Counted from the first letter of the stretch, positions 7,686 through 15,502 are shown. The stretch is 46,771 nt of DNA from Hyphomicrobiales bacterium (GCA_026708545.1 JAPOUT010000049.1:1-46771), one strand, 5' to 3'. Translations and numbers: made by a program. The notes: a model not told the origin generated them from the sequence alone.

Positions 7686-9065
7686 TCATGACGTTGCTGC
7701 GAGGGGTTCGCCTTCAAGGCTGTTTTCATGCGCTTTGCGGATGCGGATGTCCGCAATGCGTCCGCGCCAGTCGTCGTGCGCCCGGACGTATACCGGCTGA
7801 AAATAGGGGGAGCGCCCGACCAGTTGCGAGGGAAGGCGTCCGTCGCGCTCCAGCAGCACCGGCAGCCGCCTGCCTTCGTGCGTTTTGTTGAAGTCGCGTT
7901 GCTGCCGGCGCAGCAAACTTTGCAAACGGGCGAGACGTTCGCGCTTTACGTCCGCGGGGACGGGGCTGCGCGCGTCGGCGGCGGGGGTTCCCGGACGCGC
8001 CGAGTAGGCAAAACTGTATGCGCGTGCAAAGCCGATTTCCCTGACGATCGAGAGGGTCGCTTCGAAATCGTCCTCGGTTTCGCCCGGAAAGCCGACAATG
8101 AAATCGCTCGAGACGGCAATGTCGGGGCGGGCGGCGCGAACTTTCTCGATGATGCGCAAATAATCCGCGGAACCATGCCCTCGATTCATCGAACGCAGAA
8201 CGGCATCCGAGCCCGATTGAACCGGCAAATGCAAATACGGCATCAACTTCTCGTTTTCGGCATGGGCGCGGATGAGTTCGTCGTCCATGTCGCGCGGATG
8301 GGAGGTCGTGTAACGCAAACGCTCGAGGCCGTCGAGGGTTGCAAGATGGTTGAGCAGGCGGCCCAGACGCCACTCGGTTCCGTCCGTGCCGCGTCCGTGG
8401 TAGGCGTTGACATTCTGTCCGAGCAGGGTGATCTCCTTGACGCCGGCATCCACCAGGCGGCGCGCCTCTTCTTCGATGTCGCGAACCTCCCGGGAAAACT
8501 CCGCCCCCCTCGTATAGGGAACGACGCAAAAACTGCAAAATTTGTCGCAGCCTTCCTGGACGCTCAGGAACGCGCTTGATTTCATGTCCCTGGCGCGGTC
8601 CTTCGAGCGCGGGGGGAGCGATTGGAATTTTTCCCGGGCGGGAAAATCCATTGAAATCCGCGGCGCACCCGATTCCTCCCGTTCGAGAAGACTCCGGGTC
8701 ATCTCCGCAAGGCGGTGGTAACTTTGCGGTCCGACCAGCAAGTCCACGCCGTCCGCGCGCGCCAGCAGTTCCTCTCCCTCGGCTTGGGCGACACAGCCCG
8801 CTACGCCGATGCGCAGGGCTTTTCCGCCCCGTTTGACTTTTTCCCGGGAGACTTGCCGCAAGCGTCCCAGCTCCGAATAGAGTTTCTCCGTCGCCTTCTC
8901 GCGTATGTGGCATGTGTTCACGATCGCCAAATCGGCATCCTCGGGAGCATCCGCGGCCACGAAGCCCAGAGGCGCCAACGCCTCCGCCATGCGCTCCGAG
9001 TCGTAAGCGTTCATCTGACACCCGTAGGTCTCAATGTACAAACGGCGGGTGCTATTGTCCGACAT
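7686..9065 (-). CDS. miaB: tRNA-2-methylthio-N6-dimethylallyladenosine synthase MiaB
   Basis: MiaB is a radical-SAM methylthiotransferase that adds the 2-methylthio group to i6A37 of tRNAs reading U-starting codons. The ATG at 9065 gives 459 residues beginning MSDNSTRRLYIETYGCQMNA. An upstream in-frame ATG at 9164 falls inside the preceding gene and is rejected. The N-terminal UPF0004 domain has three cysteines (ETYGCQMN, VNTCHIR, VAGCVAQ). The radical-SAM cluster is CDKFCSFCVVPYTRG, and a TRAM domain closes the protein. The start overlaps the preceding acyltransferase by 14 bases. Confidence 0.96.
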   Translation of the reverse strand: MSDNSTRRLYIETYGCQMNAYDSERMAEALAPLGFVAADAPEDADLAIVNTCHIREKATEKLYSELGRLRQVSREKVKRGGKALRIGVAGCVAQAEGEELLARADGVDLLVGPQSYHRLAEMTRSLLEREESGAPRISMDFPAREKFQSLPPRSKDRARDMKSSAFLSVQEGCDKFCSFCVVPYTRGAEFSREVRDIEEEARRLVDAGVKEITLLGQNVNAYHGRGTDGTEWRLGRLLNHLATLDGLERLRYTTSHPRDMDDELIRAHAENEKLMPYLHLPVQSGSDAVLRSMNRGHGSADYLRIIEKVRAARPDIAVSSDFIVGFPGETEDDFEATLSIVREIGFARAYSFAYSARPGTPAADARSPVPADVKRERLARLQSLLRRQQRDFNKTHEGRRLPVLLERDGRLPSQLVGRSPYFQPVYVRAHDDWRGRIADIRIRKAHENSLEGEPLAATS

Positions 9066-10068
9066 CAACAGCCTTGTTGTTTTGCGGTTGCTGCCAGGGA
9101 GGCGTCCAGCGGTGCAATCCCCACGCAAGCCCCCGCGCGCAGGAGCGCTGGCAATGATTGGCAATCTTGGTGCGCTCGGCGTCCGCCTCGTTTTTCATCG
9201 GCGAATGAAACGACACGACAACGTCCATCGCCCCCAGACACGCCGCATTCCAAATCGTCTCGGTAACCGAACAATTGCCCCGCCAGCCGAAACACGCACG
9301 GGTCTTGCGGCTCATCGGTATCCCGTGAACGTAGGAATAAGATATGCTCACCGGCGTCACCGCAATCGGCGCACCGTGTTCATCCTGCATTCCCATGAAA
9401 GACGAGCGGAACGTATAGAGCGAATTTCCCGTGCCAATCATCGATTCGGGAAAGAAAGTCATGTTGGTTCCCTTGCGCAATTTTGCCTCGAAAGTATCGC
9501 GCTCGGACAAAAGGCTCCGCCCTTGCGTTCCGGAGACAAACTGCGAGCGTCCCTGCCGTGCCATAAATCCAAAGCCGCGATACTGCCGCAAGCTTCCCAG
9601 CGCCATAAAGTCCATTGGCAGTATCGAACCGAGCACGGGGATATCAAGCCAGGAAGCGTGGTTGGAGGCAAGAAGGAGAGGTCCCCTGCCTTCGGGTTTG
9701 CCGACGACGTGAACGCGCACGTTCAAAATGCGGTTGAGCGTTCGAAGGTAGAAGAGTGAGAGGGGTGCGTGCGACGTTTTCCGCAGGCTTGTTGCAATGT
9801 GGTAGAGCGGCAGCATTGCGAAGGTGAAGGAAAACAACACGCTTACCGAGACGAGCCCGCGCGCCACATGCATCGGTGCGTGTTTTTGCGCGTATTTGCG
9901 GCGAATGCGCTTCGAAAGTTTTGCAGTCTGTTTGTTGTTACGGCGCTCGGGTCGTTTGTCGATGAAAGTCTTCGCCGATTTCCACGCCGCGCCGAAACCG
10001 CGCACGCCCATGGAAACGCCCGTTGCGCCTTCGGCCATCAGTTTGCGGGGAGATTCAAACATGCTCAT
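9052..10068 (-). CDS. PlsC-family acyltransferase, second of a tandem pair
   Basis: This is a 338-residue protein of the lysophosphatidate acyltransferase superfamily. A basic N-terminal ~75 residues precede a membrane segment (VSVLFSFTFAMLPLYHIA), then the catalytic HX4D motif NHASWLD and a phosphate-binding block TFFPESMIGTGNSLYTFRSS. The canonical EGxRS is thus changed to ESMIGTG. The acceptor could be lysophosphatidate or a lyso-ornithine-type lipid. The ATG at 10068 overlaps the stop of the first paralogue as ATGA. A single plsC usually precedes miaB in alphaproteobacteria, so this looks like a duplication or a second specificity. Confidence 0.8.
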   Translation of the reverse strand: MSMFESPRKLMAEGATGVSMGVRGFGAAWKSAKTFIDKRPERRNNKQTAKLSKRIRRKYAQKHAPMHVARGLVSVSVLFSFTFAMLPLYHIATSLRKTSHAPLSLFYLRTLNRILNVRVHVVGKPEGRGPLLLASNHASWLDIPVLGSILPMDFMALGSLRQYRGFGFMARQGRSQFVSGTQGRSLLSERDTFEAKLRKGTNMTFFPESMIGTGNSLYTFRSSFMGMQDEHGAPIAVTPVSISYSYVHGIPMSRKTRACFGWRGNCSVTETIWNAACLGAMDVVVSFHSPMKNEADAERTKIANHCQRSCARGLAWGLHRWTPPWQQPQNNKAVDVGQ

Positions 10069-10982
10069 GCGGCCGTCCTTACTTTCAGGGGCAGGGTTTC
10101 GTCCAGGGCCCTTGCATCGCCGGTCGCATAAAACGCCCACGCACGGCGGTTGCGCCGGACGCCTTCCGAACAGCGCTTGTGGCAATAATCGCTCGCCTCG
10201 CGGCGCCCGAGAGTATCGTCCATCTCGATGGTGGGATGGATCTCGATCACCACATCCATCGGCAGCAAACACAACAAACGCCATATGATCGAAAACATGC
10301 CTCCCTCGCGATGGCGCATCGTTATCACATCCGCGCCTTCCTGTCCCAGCGGCAAACCGCGCGCGGCGACATAGCAAATCGAAACCGGAGTGATGTGCAC
10401 GGGCGTGCCTTTGGCGGTCTTGTCCATCAGCATTGCCGAGTGGAATGTGCCCGGACGAAAGCGCCCGCTTCGGCCTCCTTCGGGAAAGATAAAAAGATTG
10501 TCGCCGCTGTCGAGCCTGTCCCCGATGCGCTCGCGCTCGCGCAACATCGCGCGCACGCCGCGCGATTGCGAAATGAACTCCGTCTCCCCTATCCGGGCCA
10601 TAAAGCCGAACAAGGGCCAATCGCGAACGCCCGCCGATGCTATGTAAAAGGCCGGCGCCGTCGCGCACAGCATGATGATGTCAAGCCAGGAAGCATGGTT
10701 GGCAACGAGCATGCGCGGGTGTGCCTCCCTGAGGGCGGCGACCTCGCCGGTGAAGTGGAGGCGGATGCCGATGCACCAGCACACAAGCCTCGCCGAATAT
10801 TTTAATACGTTCTGGCGTCCGGGAATGCGCAGACCTATCGCAACACACCGCAACAGCGTCATCACAGGGATGATGATTCCCAAGACGGCTGCGGTGATGA
10901 TGCCGTTTAACAAGGGGGGAAGACTCCACTGCGAATCCGAGCGGGGTTGGCGGGGGCTGTCCAGCAGGGCAAGCGCACTCAT
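10065..10982 (-). CDS. PlsC-family acyltransferase, first of a tandem pair
   Basis: This is a 305-residue 1-acyl-glycerol-3-phosphate acyltransferase-like protein. It has a hydrophobic N-terminal segment (about residues 24-50), the HX4D motif NHASWLDI, the glycerophosphate-binding motif FPEGGRSG, and a third block around VHITPVSICY. It keeps the canonical FPEGxRSG that its neighbour has lost, so it is the better candidate for true PlsC activity in phosphatidic acid synthesis. The start at 10982 (MSALALLDSPRQ) is chosen over an upstream ATG at 11129 because the extra 49 residues look non-coding; the ribosome binding site is weak. It is the first gene of the operon running to lnt. Confidence 0.82.
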   Translation of the reverse strand: MSALALLDSPRQPRSDSQWSLPPLLNGIITAAVLGIIIPVMTLLRCVAIGLRIPGRQNVLKYSARLVCWCIGIRLHFTGEVAALREAHPRMLVANHASWLDIIMLCATAPAFYIASAGVRDWPLFGFMARIGETEFISQSRGVRAMLRERERIGDRLDSGDNLFIFPEGGRSGRFRPGTFHSAMLMDKTAKGTPVHITPVSICYVAARGLPLGQEGADVITMRHREGGMFSIIWRLLCLLPMDVVIEIHPTIEMDDTLGRREASDYCHKRCSEGVRRNRRAWAFYATGDARALDETLPLKVRTAA

Positions 10983-11179
10983 ACGATTCTCATAGCACAA
11001 ACAGGGCGGGGATTTCCACATTATTTTGAAGATTTGCCCGAATCGCTGAATTTCCCGAAGTCTGTCCGTTTCCCCGATTGTCCCGGATGTTGTGGAGTAA
11101 AAAGGAGCCCGGAATTCTTCCTGTACCAATTACTAATCCGGGGATTTCTCGGACTTCTGTGATGAGTGTCATCTGCTGG

Positions 11180-11249
11180 ATATTTACTAAAAAAGAAATA
11201 TTTACTGATTGGTAAATATTGTATTTTATGAGAATATTTGGTATTCTCT
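11180..11249 (+). promoter_or_regulatory. Operator-like dyads upstream of the AbiEi-like gene
   Basis: The 301-base gap between the acyltransferase and the next gene holds a cluster of symmetric AT-rich sites. AATATTTAC (11197-11205) and GTAAATATT (11212-11220) form a perfect 9-bp inverted repeat. A further ATATTTAC half-site starts at 11180. AGAATA-TTTGG-TATTCT (about 11232-11248) is a second perfect dyad. Their position 35-100 bases before a gene encoding a winged-helix protein suggests autoregulation. The rest of the gap shows nothing else clear. Confidence 0.5.
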
Positions 11250-11283
11250 GCAACTCCTTCGTTATACGGCAAACGCGGCGAAA

Positions 11284-12384
11284 ATGACGGCATCTGAAAA
11301 CTACAGGTTAAAAAACAAAGCGTCCGAAGGGCTCCTCGAAGCCCTTCGAAAGCTGCCTATGATTACGAGAGAACCGGCCGTGCTACCGATACCTCGCGGC
11401 GACCGTGAAATTGGTGCCAAAATCGAGTTTGGTGCGGGTGGCAGGGAATATCTCTTGCTCGTCGAAACCAAGAGGTTTGTCTATCCGCTTGATGCGCGGC
11501 AGGCGTTTTTGCAGTTGAAGCACCGTATGGAATCGACAGGCAGGCCAGATAAAGGAAAACAAATCATTCCGCTGGTGGCTGCTGAATCGATTTCGCCCGG
11601 CGGCAAGGAATTTCTGAAGAGTAAAAATTTTGGATTCTTCGATACGGGCGGAAGCCTCTTTATCCCCGCGCGTGACATTTATGTCTACATTGAAAAGCCG
11701 TCCCCGAAGATATTTCAGAAATCGGTGCGAAATTTGTTCACGGGCAGGCGCTCGCAAGTGCTCCACGCTTTACTGATACGACATAACGAATGGTTCAGCG
11801 TCAAAGACCTTGCCCAATTTGCCGAAGTATCGCTTGCGACAGCCTCGCAAACGCTCTCGGCCCTTGAGCGCTTTGAGTGGTTGGATGTGAAGGGGCGGGG
11901 GCCGTCCAAGGAGCGTAAACTTGCCAATCCCGGTGCACTGCTGGATGAATGGCAAAGGCAGACACCAACCGCATCGCGACGGCAGACACACCGTCGCTTC
12001 TACGTTCCGTCAAGTGACCCGGGTGATATTGCACGCCGTCTTAACGACATCTGCGAAAAACTTGGCCTTGAATACGCGTTGACGGAACAGAGTGCGGCGC
12101 AGATCTACGCGCCGTTTCTCACTCATGTTTCTCGGCTGACGTGTCGGCTGGAATTAGATATTCACATGAATGAGTTGTACGCGGGATTGGGAGCAAGGGC
12201 TGTGAATGAAGGCACCAACCTTGAAGTCATCGAGACGCATTTGTCCGGAGAATTTCTGTTCAGGGAACGCGTTGACACAGTTTGGCTGGCGAGTCCCGTG
12301 CAGGTTTATCTGGATTTGCTATGCAGTGACGGACGTAGCAAGGAAATGGCAGAACACCTGCGGCACGAAAGAATCGGTTTTTGA
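11284..12384 (+). CDS. Orphan AbiEi-like winged-helix protein with nuclease-like N-terminal domain
   Basis: This 366-residue protein has three visible parts. Residues ~10-140 resemble a PD-(D/E)XK-type fold: Glu48 in GAKIEFG, then VETK (Glu61-x-Lys63), then FFDTGGSLFIP, which resembles the DxxGN-type block of such domains. Residues ~155-215 form a winged helix (SVKDLAQFAEVSLATASQTL). The C-terminal part ends WLASPVQVYLDLLCSDGR, resembling AbiEi-type antitoxin regulators of type IV toxin-antitoxin systems. No AbiEii-type nucleotidyltransferase partner follows. The start at 11284 is chosen over TTG 11209, though its ribosome binding site is weak. Assignments are by motif resemblance; nuclease activity is not shown. 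Confidence 0.6.
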   Translation: MTASENYRLKNKASEGLLEALRKLPMITREPAVLPIPRGDREIGAKIEFGAGGREYLLLVETKRFVYPLDARQAFLQLKHRMESTGRPDKGKQIIPLVAAESISPGGKEFLKSKNFGFFDTGGSLFIPARDIYVYIEKPSPKIFQKSVRNLFTGRRSQVLHALLIRHNEWFSVKDLAQFAEVSLATASQTLSALERFEWLDVKGRGPSKERKLANPGALLDEWQRQTPTASRRQTHRRFYVPSSDPGDIARRLNDICEKLGLEYALTEQSAAQIYAPFLTHVSRLTCRLELDIHMNELYAGLGARAVNEGTNLEVIETHLSGEFLFRERVDTVWLASPVQVYLDLLCSDGRSKEMAEHLRHERIGF

Positions 12385-12486
12385 TGAAAAACAGAATCGA
12401 TCCAGCGGTTATAAGGAAAAGGTGACCGAAAACCTCGCACTCCAGCCGCACACTATTTGCAATCCTGAATTTCACCCAAAAAATCC

Positions 12487-12515
12487 TTGACATTTGCGCT
12501 AAAATTTCGTAGCGT
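12487..12515 (+). promoter_or_regulatory. Promoter-like sequence before the coiled-coil membrane protein
   Basis: A perfect TTGACA (12487-12492) is followed after 17 bases by TAGCGT (12510-12515), a weak -10. It lies about 80 bases upstream of the gene at 12596. The rest of the 211-base gap (12385-12595) shows no clear terminator or gene. Confidence 0.4.
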
Positions 12516-12595
12516 GCTTGCATGTTGAGCAAGGCCACTGCGGGGGGTGCTTATTCGGTAGCGGCTTATTTTAATGATTAAGAAAGGTGAGTGAA

Positions 12596-12970
12596 ATGGG
12601 CAGGGAGTATGACGCTAACGAAGTGATGGAAGAACTTCGCAGGCACGAGGCAGGTTGCGACAGGCGACAGGAAAAAATTGAAGCGAGGTTTGATAAACTT
12701 GATGATAAGTTTGATCGAATTCCGAGGACTATTTATTACACTGTCGGCATCGTTGGGGCTTTTTTGGGAATCTTGATAACGCTTATGGGATTCTTCGTTG
12801 CACTACAGACTAACAATTCCGTTCAGGCGTATTATCCTTATCCCCCTTTTCCACATCATCAGGCGTGGCAACCAGCCCCTTCGAATAGTATTCGGGGACA
12901 AGTTGCTTTACCAAATACGGATCAAAAACCAAAGAATGTATCTATTCAGCCGGCGGCTTCTTCCGAATAA
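12596..12970 (+). CDS. Small coiled-coil plus single-TM protein, XhlA/phage-like
   Basis: The 124-residue product starts with a charged helical region (about residues 1-45) that repeats RFDKLDDKFDRI-type heptads. One membrane helix follows (YYTVGIVGAFLGILITLMGF, about 47-68), then a Pro/Tyr-rich tail. This architecture resembles XhlA-type hemolysin or small phage membrane proteins, but no catalytic motif is present. AAGGTGAG before the ATG supports this start; a GTG at 12587 is possible. The last codons and stop lie inside the left arm of the inverted repeat that brackets the next gene. Function unknown. Confidence 0.55.
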   Translation: MGREYDANEVMEELRRHEAGCDRRQEKIEARFDKLDDKFDRIPRTIYYTVGIVGAFLGILITLMGFFVALQTNNSVQAYYPYPPFPHHQAWQPAPSNSIRGQVALPNTDQKPKNVSIQPAASSE

Positions 12971-13001
12971 ATTGGGGCTTATAGACTTAAATAGCCAAAA
13001 T
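12966..13001 (+). repeat. Left arm of the cassette inverted repeat
   Basis: This arm includes the stop codon of the preceding gene (12968-12970) and ends with GACTTAAATAGCCAAAAT. Its reverse complement recurs at 13745-13780. Confidence 0.85.
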
Positions 13002-13038
13002 AAGAAATCAATCAACCACTAAATACAGGAGAATGAAT

Positions 13039-13728
13039 ATGAAAACGATAATAGCAATAATTCCATTAACCTTTCTACTGGCCTGTGGCGGTGGAGGATA
13101 TTCAGGTTCTATTCCTGAACCTACTCCATTATCCGCAGAATCAACTAATGTTAATACAAGTCCAGATGTGCCTAAAGAAGTATCACAAGACGAGCCAGAT
13201 TCAGCTGAGGTTGTAGAAGAACCTGCACCAAGTCCAACTGGACAACCAACAGAGTATTTGACATTCGGTGATTGGGATTCCTCTGATATATTAGTGTATG
13301 GACAGAAGCCGACCGGTAAGGCAAACGATGGTAATCTTCATACTCGGAACAGAACGCCTGATGCTCCTATAGATTCGACTTTTGACGGGGCTGAATATAA
13401 CGGACATTCTGTTGTTAAAAGAATAGATGAAAAATATATTACCGGAGATGTAACAGCAGGACTAACACACAATAACGGAACATTTACAATTGAGTTTGAA
13501 TTTTCTAATATGGAAGGTGTGCCTGATTTAAATCACATAGTATCAGATTACAATCCAAATGACGGTAATGAATTTAAAACATCAGATTTTAAGCACCCAG
13601 TGATACACGGAGTAGATAAAATACAAGGGTTGCGGGGTAGATTTTCGGGTAAGGATAATGAATATGTTGTAGGGTCTTTTGGCGGTGAAGGTATAGAAAT
13701 AGGGGTATTCGGAGCAACAAGAGATTAA
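13039..13728 (+). CDS. TbpB-like beta-barrel surface lipoprotein
   Basis: The 229-residue product begins MKTIIAIIPLTFLLACGGGG, a lipoprotein signal peptide with lipobox LLAC. A low-complexity Pro/Glu/Ser linker follows, then a C-terminal region ending in RGRFSGKDNEYVVGSFGG and IGVFGATRD. That ending matches the terminal strands of transferrin-binding-protein-B-like barrels (GxFYGP..GGxF..GVFGAKR), often surface lipoproteins exported by Slam proteins. The second ATG is chosen because AGGAG lies 7 bases before it; the ATG at 13033 is too close. The gene is AT-rich and bracketed by inverted repeats, indicating acquisition. The ligand cannot be predicted. Confidence 0.65.
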   Translation: MKTIIAIIPLTFLLACGGGGYSGSIPEPTPLSAESTNVNTSPDVPKEVSQDEPDSAEVVEEPAPSPTGQPTEYLTFGDWDSSDILVYGQKPTGKANDGNLHTRNRTPDAPIDSTFDGAEYNGHSVVKRIDEKYITGDVTAGLTHNNGTFTIEFEFSNMEGVPDLNHIVSDYNPNDGNEFKTSDFKHPVIHGVDKIQGLRGRFSGKDNEYVVGSFGGEGIEIGVFGATRD

Positions 13729-13744
13729 GTAAGGGACAATAAAC

Positions 13745-13780
13745 ATTTTGGCTATTTAAGTCTATAATCCCCAATAAATT
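13745..13780 (-). repeat. Right arm of the cassette inverted repeat
   Basis: Read on the minus strand this arm ends GACTTAAATAGCCAAAAT, as does the left arm on the plus strand. Only three of 36 positions differ. Confidence 0.85.
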
Positions 13781-13799
13781 GATTTAAAGATTTAAATAA

Positions 13800-14020
13800 A
13801 AGCGGCCTCCCATTTGGATTGCAATTGGATGCGTGCGGGGGGCAATTCATCAAACCGCTCGTAAAACTTGTGCTCGTTGGCAAGAATTGCAACAACCGGT
13901 GCGGTCGTTGGCTTGGCACGGTTATCCCTTATCGAAGCCTCTAACTTCAAAACAATATTCGAAAGGGCGAATAATTCGTATTTGTCGGCGCCCGCTCTCC
14001 AAATATCAGCCAAGCTATCC
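13800..14020 (-). pseudogene. Decayed partial duplicate of the nitroreductase at 14894
   Basis: The minus-strand frame contains APVVAILANEHKFYERFDEL and NRAKPTTAPV, matching APVVAILAYEHKFYERLDEL and NRAKSMAAPV of the intact gene about 1.2 kb away. Upstream it keeps only a blurred copy of the segment around LRILFLKSEAS, with internal deletions. The N-terminal FMN-binding region and the C-terminal third are missing. It is a fragmentary duplicate at the boundary of the AT-rich island and not a functional enzyme. Confidence 0.75.
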
Positions 14021-14121
14021 GGTGGTTTCAGAACTTCTTTCTTTATGCGGGGCAATTTGGTTTCGGAAAGAATTATTAGCTGGGAGTGTGTGCGGCGGTC
14101 GTTCAACGGCAGGTAGCGGAA

Positions 14122-14188
14122 TTATAAAAGTTATAGTGAGTTATAAAAGTTATAGGAGTTATAGGGGTTACAGGCTATAACTTTTATA
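14122..14188. repeat. Short tandem TTATAAAAG repeats with inverted arm
   Basis: TTATAAAAGTTATAGTGAG (14122-14140) is repeated almost exactly at 14141-14158 and degenerates into TTATAGGGG. TATAACTTTTATA (14176-14188) is the exact reverse complement of 14142-14154, so a 13-bp AT stem can form. It is followed by a small TATATC-TTCG-GATATA hairpin with a UUCG-type loop. It lies just downstream of tsaB and may be a repeat scar at the island edge. Confidence 0.6.
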
Positions 14189-14214
14189 TCTTCGGATATA
14201 ACGGCAGACAATCC

Positions 14215-14874
14215 CTACTGTTGCGGAAGTTTGGCATCCGGAGGGCGAATATAAACGGGAATCACGGGAGTATCGGCAGGTTCTCGTCGTGCAGCGAGAG
14301 TTGCGAGCAGGAGAGAGTCGGGCGCGGGGAATTCTTCGAACGTTTGAAATCCTTCAAGTAGGTGGGCGCCGTTACCAATCAGCAGGGGGTTCTCGAAGTT
14401 TCGGCAATAGGCGGAGGCCTCGTCGTGCGGGAGGCTTTGCGGTGATGCAAGGGCTTCAATGGTTTCTCCCTGTGAAAAGGCCTGGAGAAACAAATGCGCG
14501 CCGGCATTCAGCACAACAAGCAAAGTGCCTTTCCTTTTCGAATGTTGGCTCGCGCTGATTGCAAGCAACTCCGTTTGGCTAATGCCGACGAGGGGGATGT
14601 CGGTTGCTTGCGACAACGCCCTCGCGGTCGCAATTCCCGCCCGAATGCCGCTAAAGGACCCGGGTCCCGTGTTCACCGCTATGCGTTCGATGTCATCGAA
14701 AGTGATGTTCTCACTTGTCAAAAGTTTTTCAATGTTGGGCGCGAGGCTCTCCACATGCCCGTTGCCGGCAATGTCAAAATGGCATTGCCGATGTTCTCCG
14801 CTCGAACGCAACACTACAAGAGAGAAATAATCGCGGGGGGCGGTATCAAGCGCCAATATTGCGCTTCGTGACAT
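14215..14874 (-). CDS. tsaB: tRNA threonylcarbamoyladenosine biosynthesis protein TsaB
   Basis: TsaB is the scaffold partner of TsaD in t6A37 tRNA modification. The 219-residue protein has the ASKHA-fold N-terminus AILALDTAPRDYFSLVVL and the family signature NTGPGSFSGIRAGIATARAL. The ATG at 14874 (MSRSAILALD) is preferred over an in-frame ATG at 14919. In many alphaproteobacteria tsaB is followed by rimI and fur. Here it is followed instead by repeats and the accessory island. The preceding nitroreductase ends 19 bases upstream on the same strand. Confidence 0.92.
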   Translation of the reverse strand: MSRSAILALDTAPRDYFSLVVLRSSGEHRQCHFDIAGNGHVESLAPNIEKLLTSENITFDDIERIAVNTGPGSFSGIRAGIATARALSQATDIPLVGISQTELLAISASQHSKRKGTLLVVLNAGAHLFLQAFSQGETIEALASPQSLPHDEASAYCRNFENPLLIGNGAHLLEGFQTFEEFPAPDSLLLATLAARREPADTPVIPVYIRPPDAKLPQQ

Positions 14875-14893
14875 TTCGTGAATTTTCGAACCC

Positions 14894-15502
14894 TTAAAGG
14901 ATTTTACACGCGGTATCAAAGGATAGGCGAGGGGAGCGCGGATGGACGCCGGCCTCGTCGCCGTAGCCCAGATTGCAGAGGAAATTTACATGGCAGTCGC
15001 CGTCGGGAAACCAGTGGGCATCAACGGCTTTGGTGTCAAAGCCCGACATCGGACCGCAATCGAGTCCCAATGCCCGCGCCGCAAGAATGAAATAACCGCC
15101 TTGGAGGGAAGAATTCCGCATGGCGGTCTCTTCGGCGAAAGCCCGCTTGTTTTCTCCAAGGAACATGTTTTTGAAATTGGGCGCGTGCGGGAACAATTCG
15201 TCAAGCCGTTCGTAAAACTTGTGCTCGTATGCGAGAATCGCAACAACCGGCGCGGCCATTGACTTGGCACGGTTGCCCTCCATCAGCATCGGCTCCAACT
15301 TCCGCTTTGAAGCCTCCGATTTCAAAAACAATATTCGCAAGGGCGAGCAATTTGCGCTCGTCGGCGCCCACTTCATCTGCTCGTAGAGTTCGTGCAAGAT
15401 GTCGTCGCTAACGGGTTCGTTGCGCCACGCATTGTAGGTGCGCGCCCCGCCGAACAGGCGCTCGAGAGCATCCGCGCCTATCTTCCCGTTCGTCTTGTCC
15501 AT
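14894..15502 (-). CDS. Nitroreductase family protein, RutE/HadB-like
   Basis: This is a 202-residue FMN-dependent NAD(P)H reductase of the malonic semialdehyde reductase/nitroreductase type. The FMN-contacting block GARTYNAWRNEPVSDDIL is near the N-terminus. KWAPTSANCSPLRILF follows, and the C-terminal half has FILAARALGLDCGPMSGFD. The length and these blocks match the RutE subfamily (about 196 residues). The start at 15502 (MDKTNGKIG) is preceded by GTGAGG; a slightly longer form from 15526 is possible. No other rut genes are present, so its substrate is open. A broken partial copy lies at 13800-14020. Confidence 0.85.
   Translation of the reverse strand: MDKTNGKIGADALERLFGGARTYNAWRNEPVSDDILHELYEQMKWAPTSANCSPLRILFLKSEASKRKLEPMLMEGNRAKSMAAPVVAILAYEHKFYERLDELFPHAPNFKNMFLGENKRAFAEETAMRNSSLQGGYFILAARALGLDCGPMSGFDTKAVDAHWFPDGDCHVNFLCNLGYGDEAGVHPRSPRLSFDTACKIL

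Larger units (their letters stand above)
12966..13780. mobile_element. Inverted-repeat-bounded lipoprotein cassette
   Basis: An AT-rich 815-base segment is bounded by 36-base inverted repeats (12966-13001 and 13745-13780) that match at 33 of 36 positions, including a perfect 23-bp core. It contains exactly one gene, a surface lipoprotein, and no transposase. Base composition differs sharply from the surrounding genes. It could be a non-autonomous mobile cassette (MITE-like) or an invertible phase-variation segment. I see no clear target-site duplication or recombinase gene. Confidence 0.5.

Noticed and set aside
9066-9164. Longer miaB start at 9164
   Set aside because: It lies inside the upstream acyltransferase gene and the extra residues do not resemble MiaB; the conserved N-terminus starts just after 9065.
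10069-10668. Long N-terminal extension of the second acyltransferase to 10668
   Set aside because: It is an Arg-rich out-of-frame shadow of the first acyltransferase; the ATGA junction at 10065-10068 gives the natural start.
12966-13780. Inverted repeats as ends of a complete insertion sequence
   Set aside because: The enclosed gene is a lipoprotein; there is no transposase and no clear target-site duplication.
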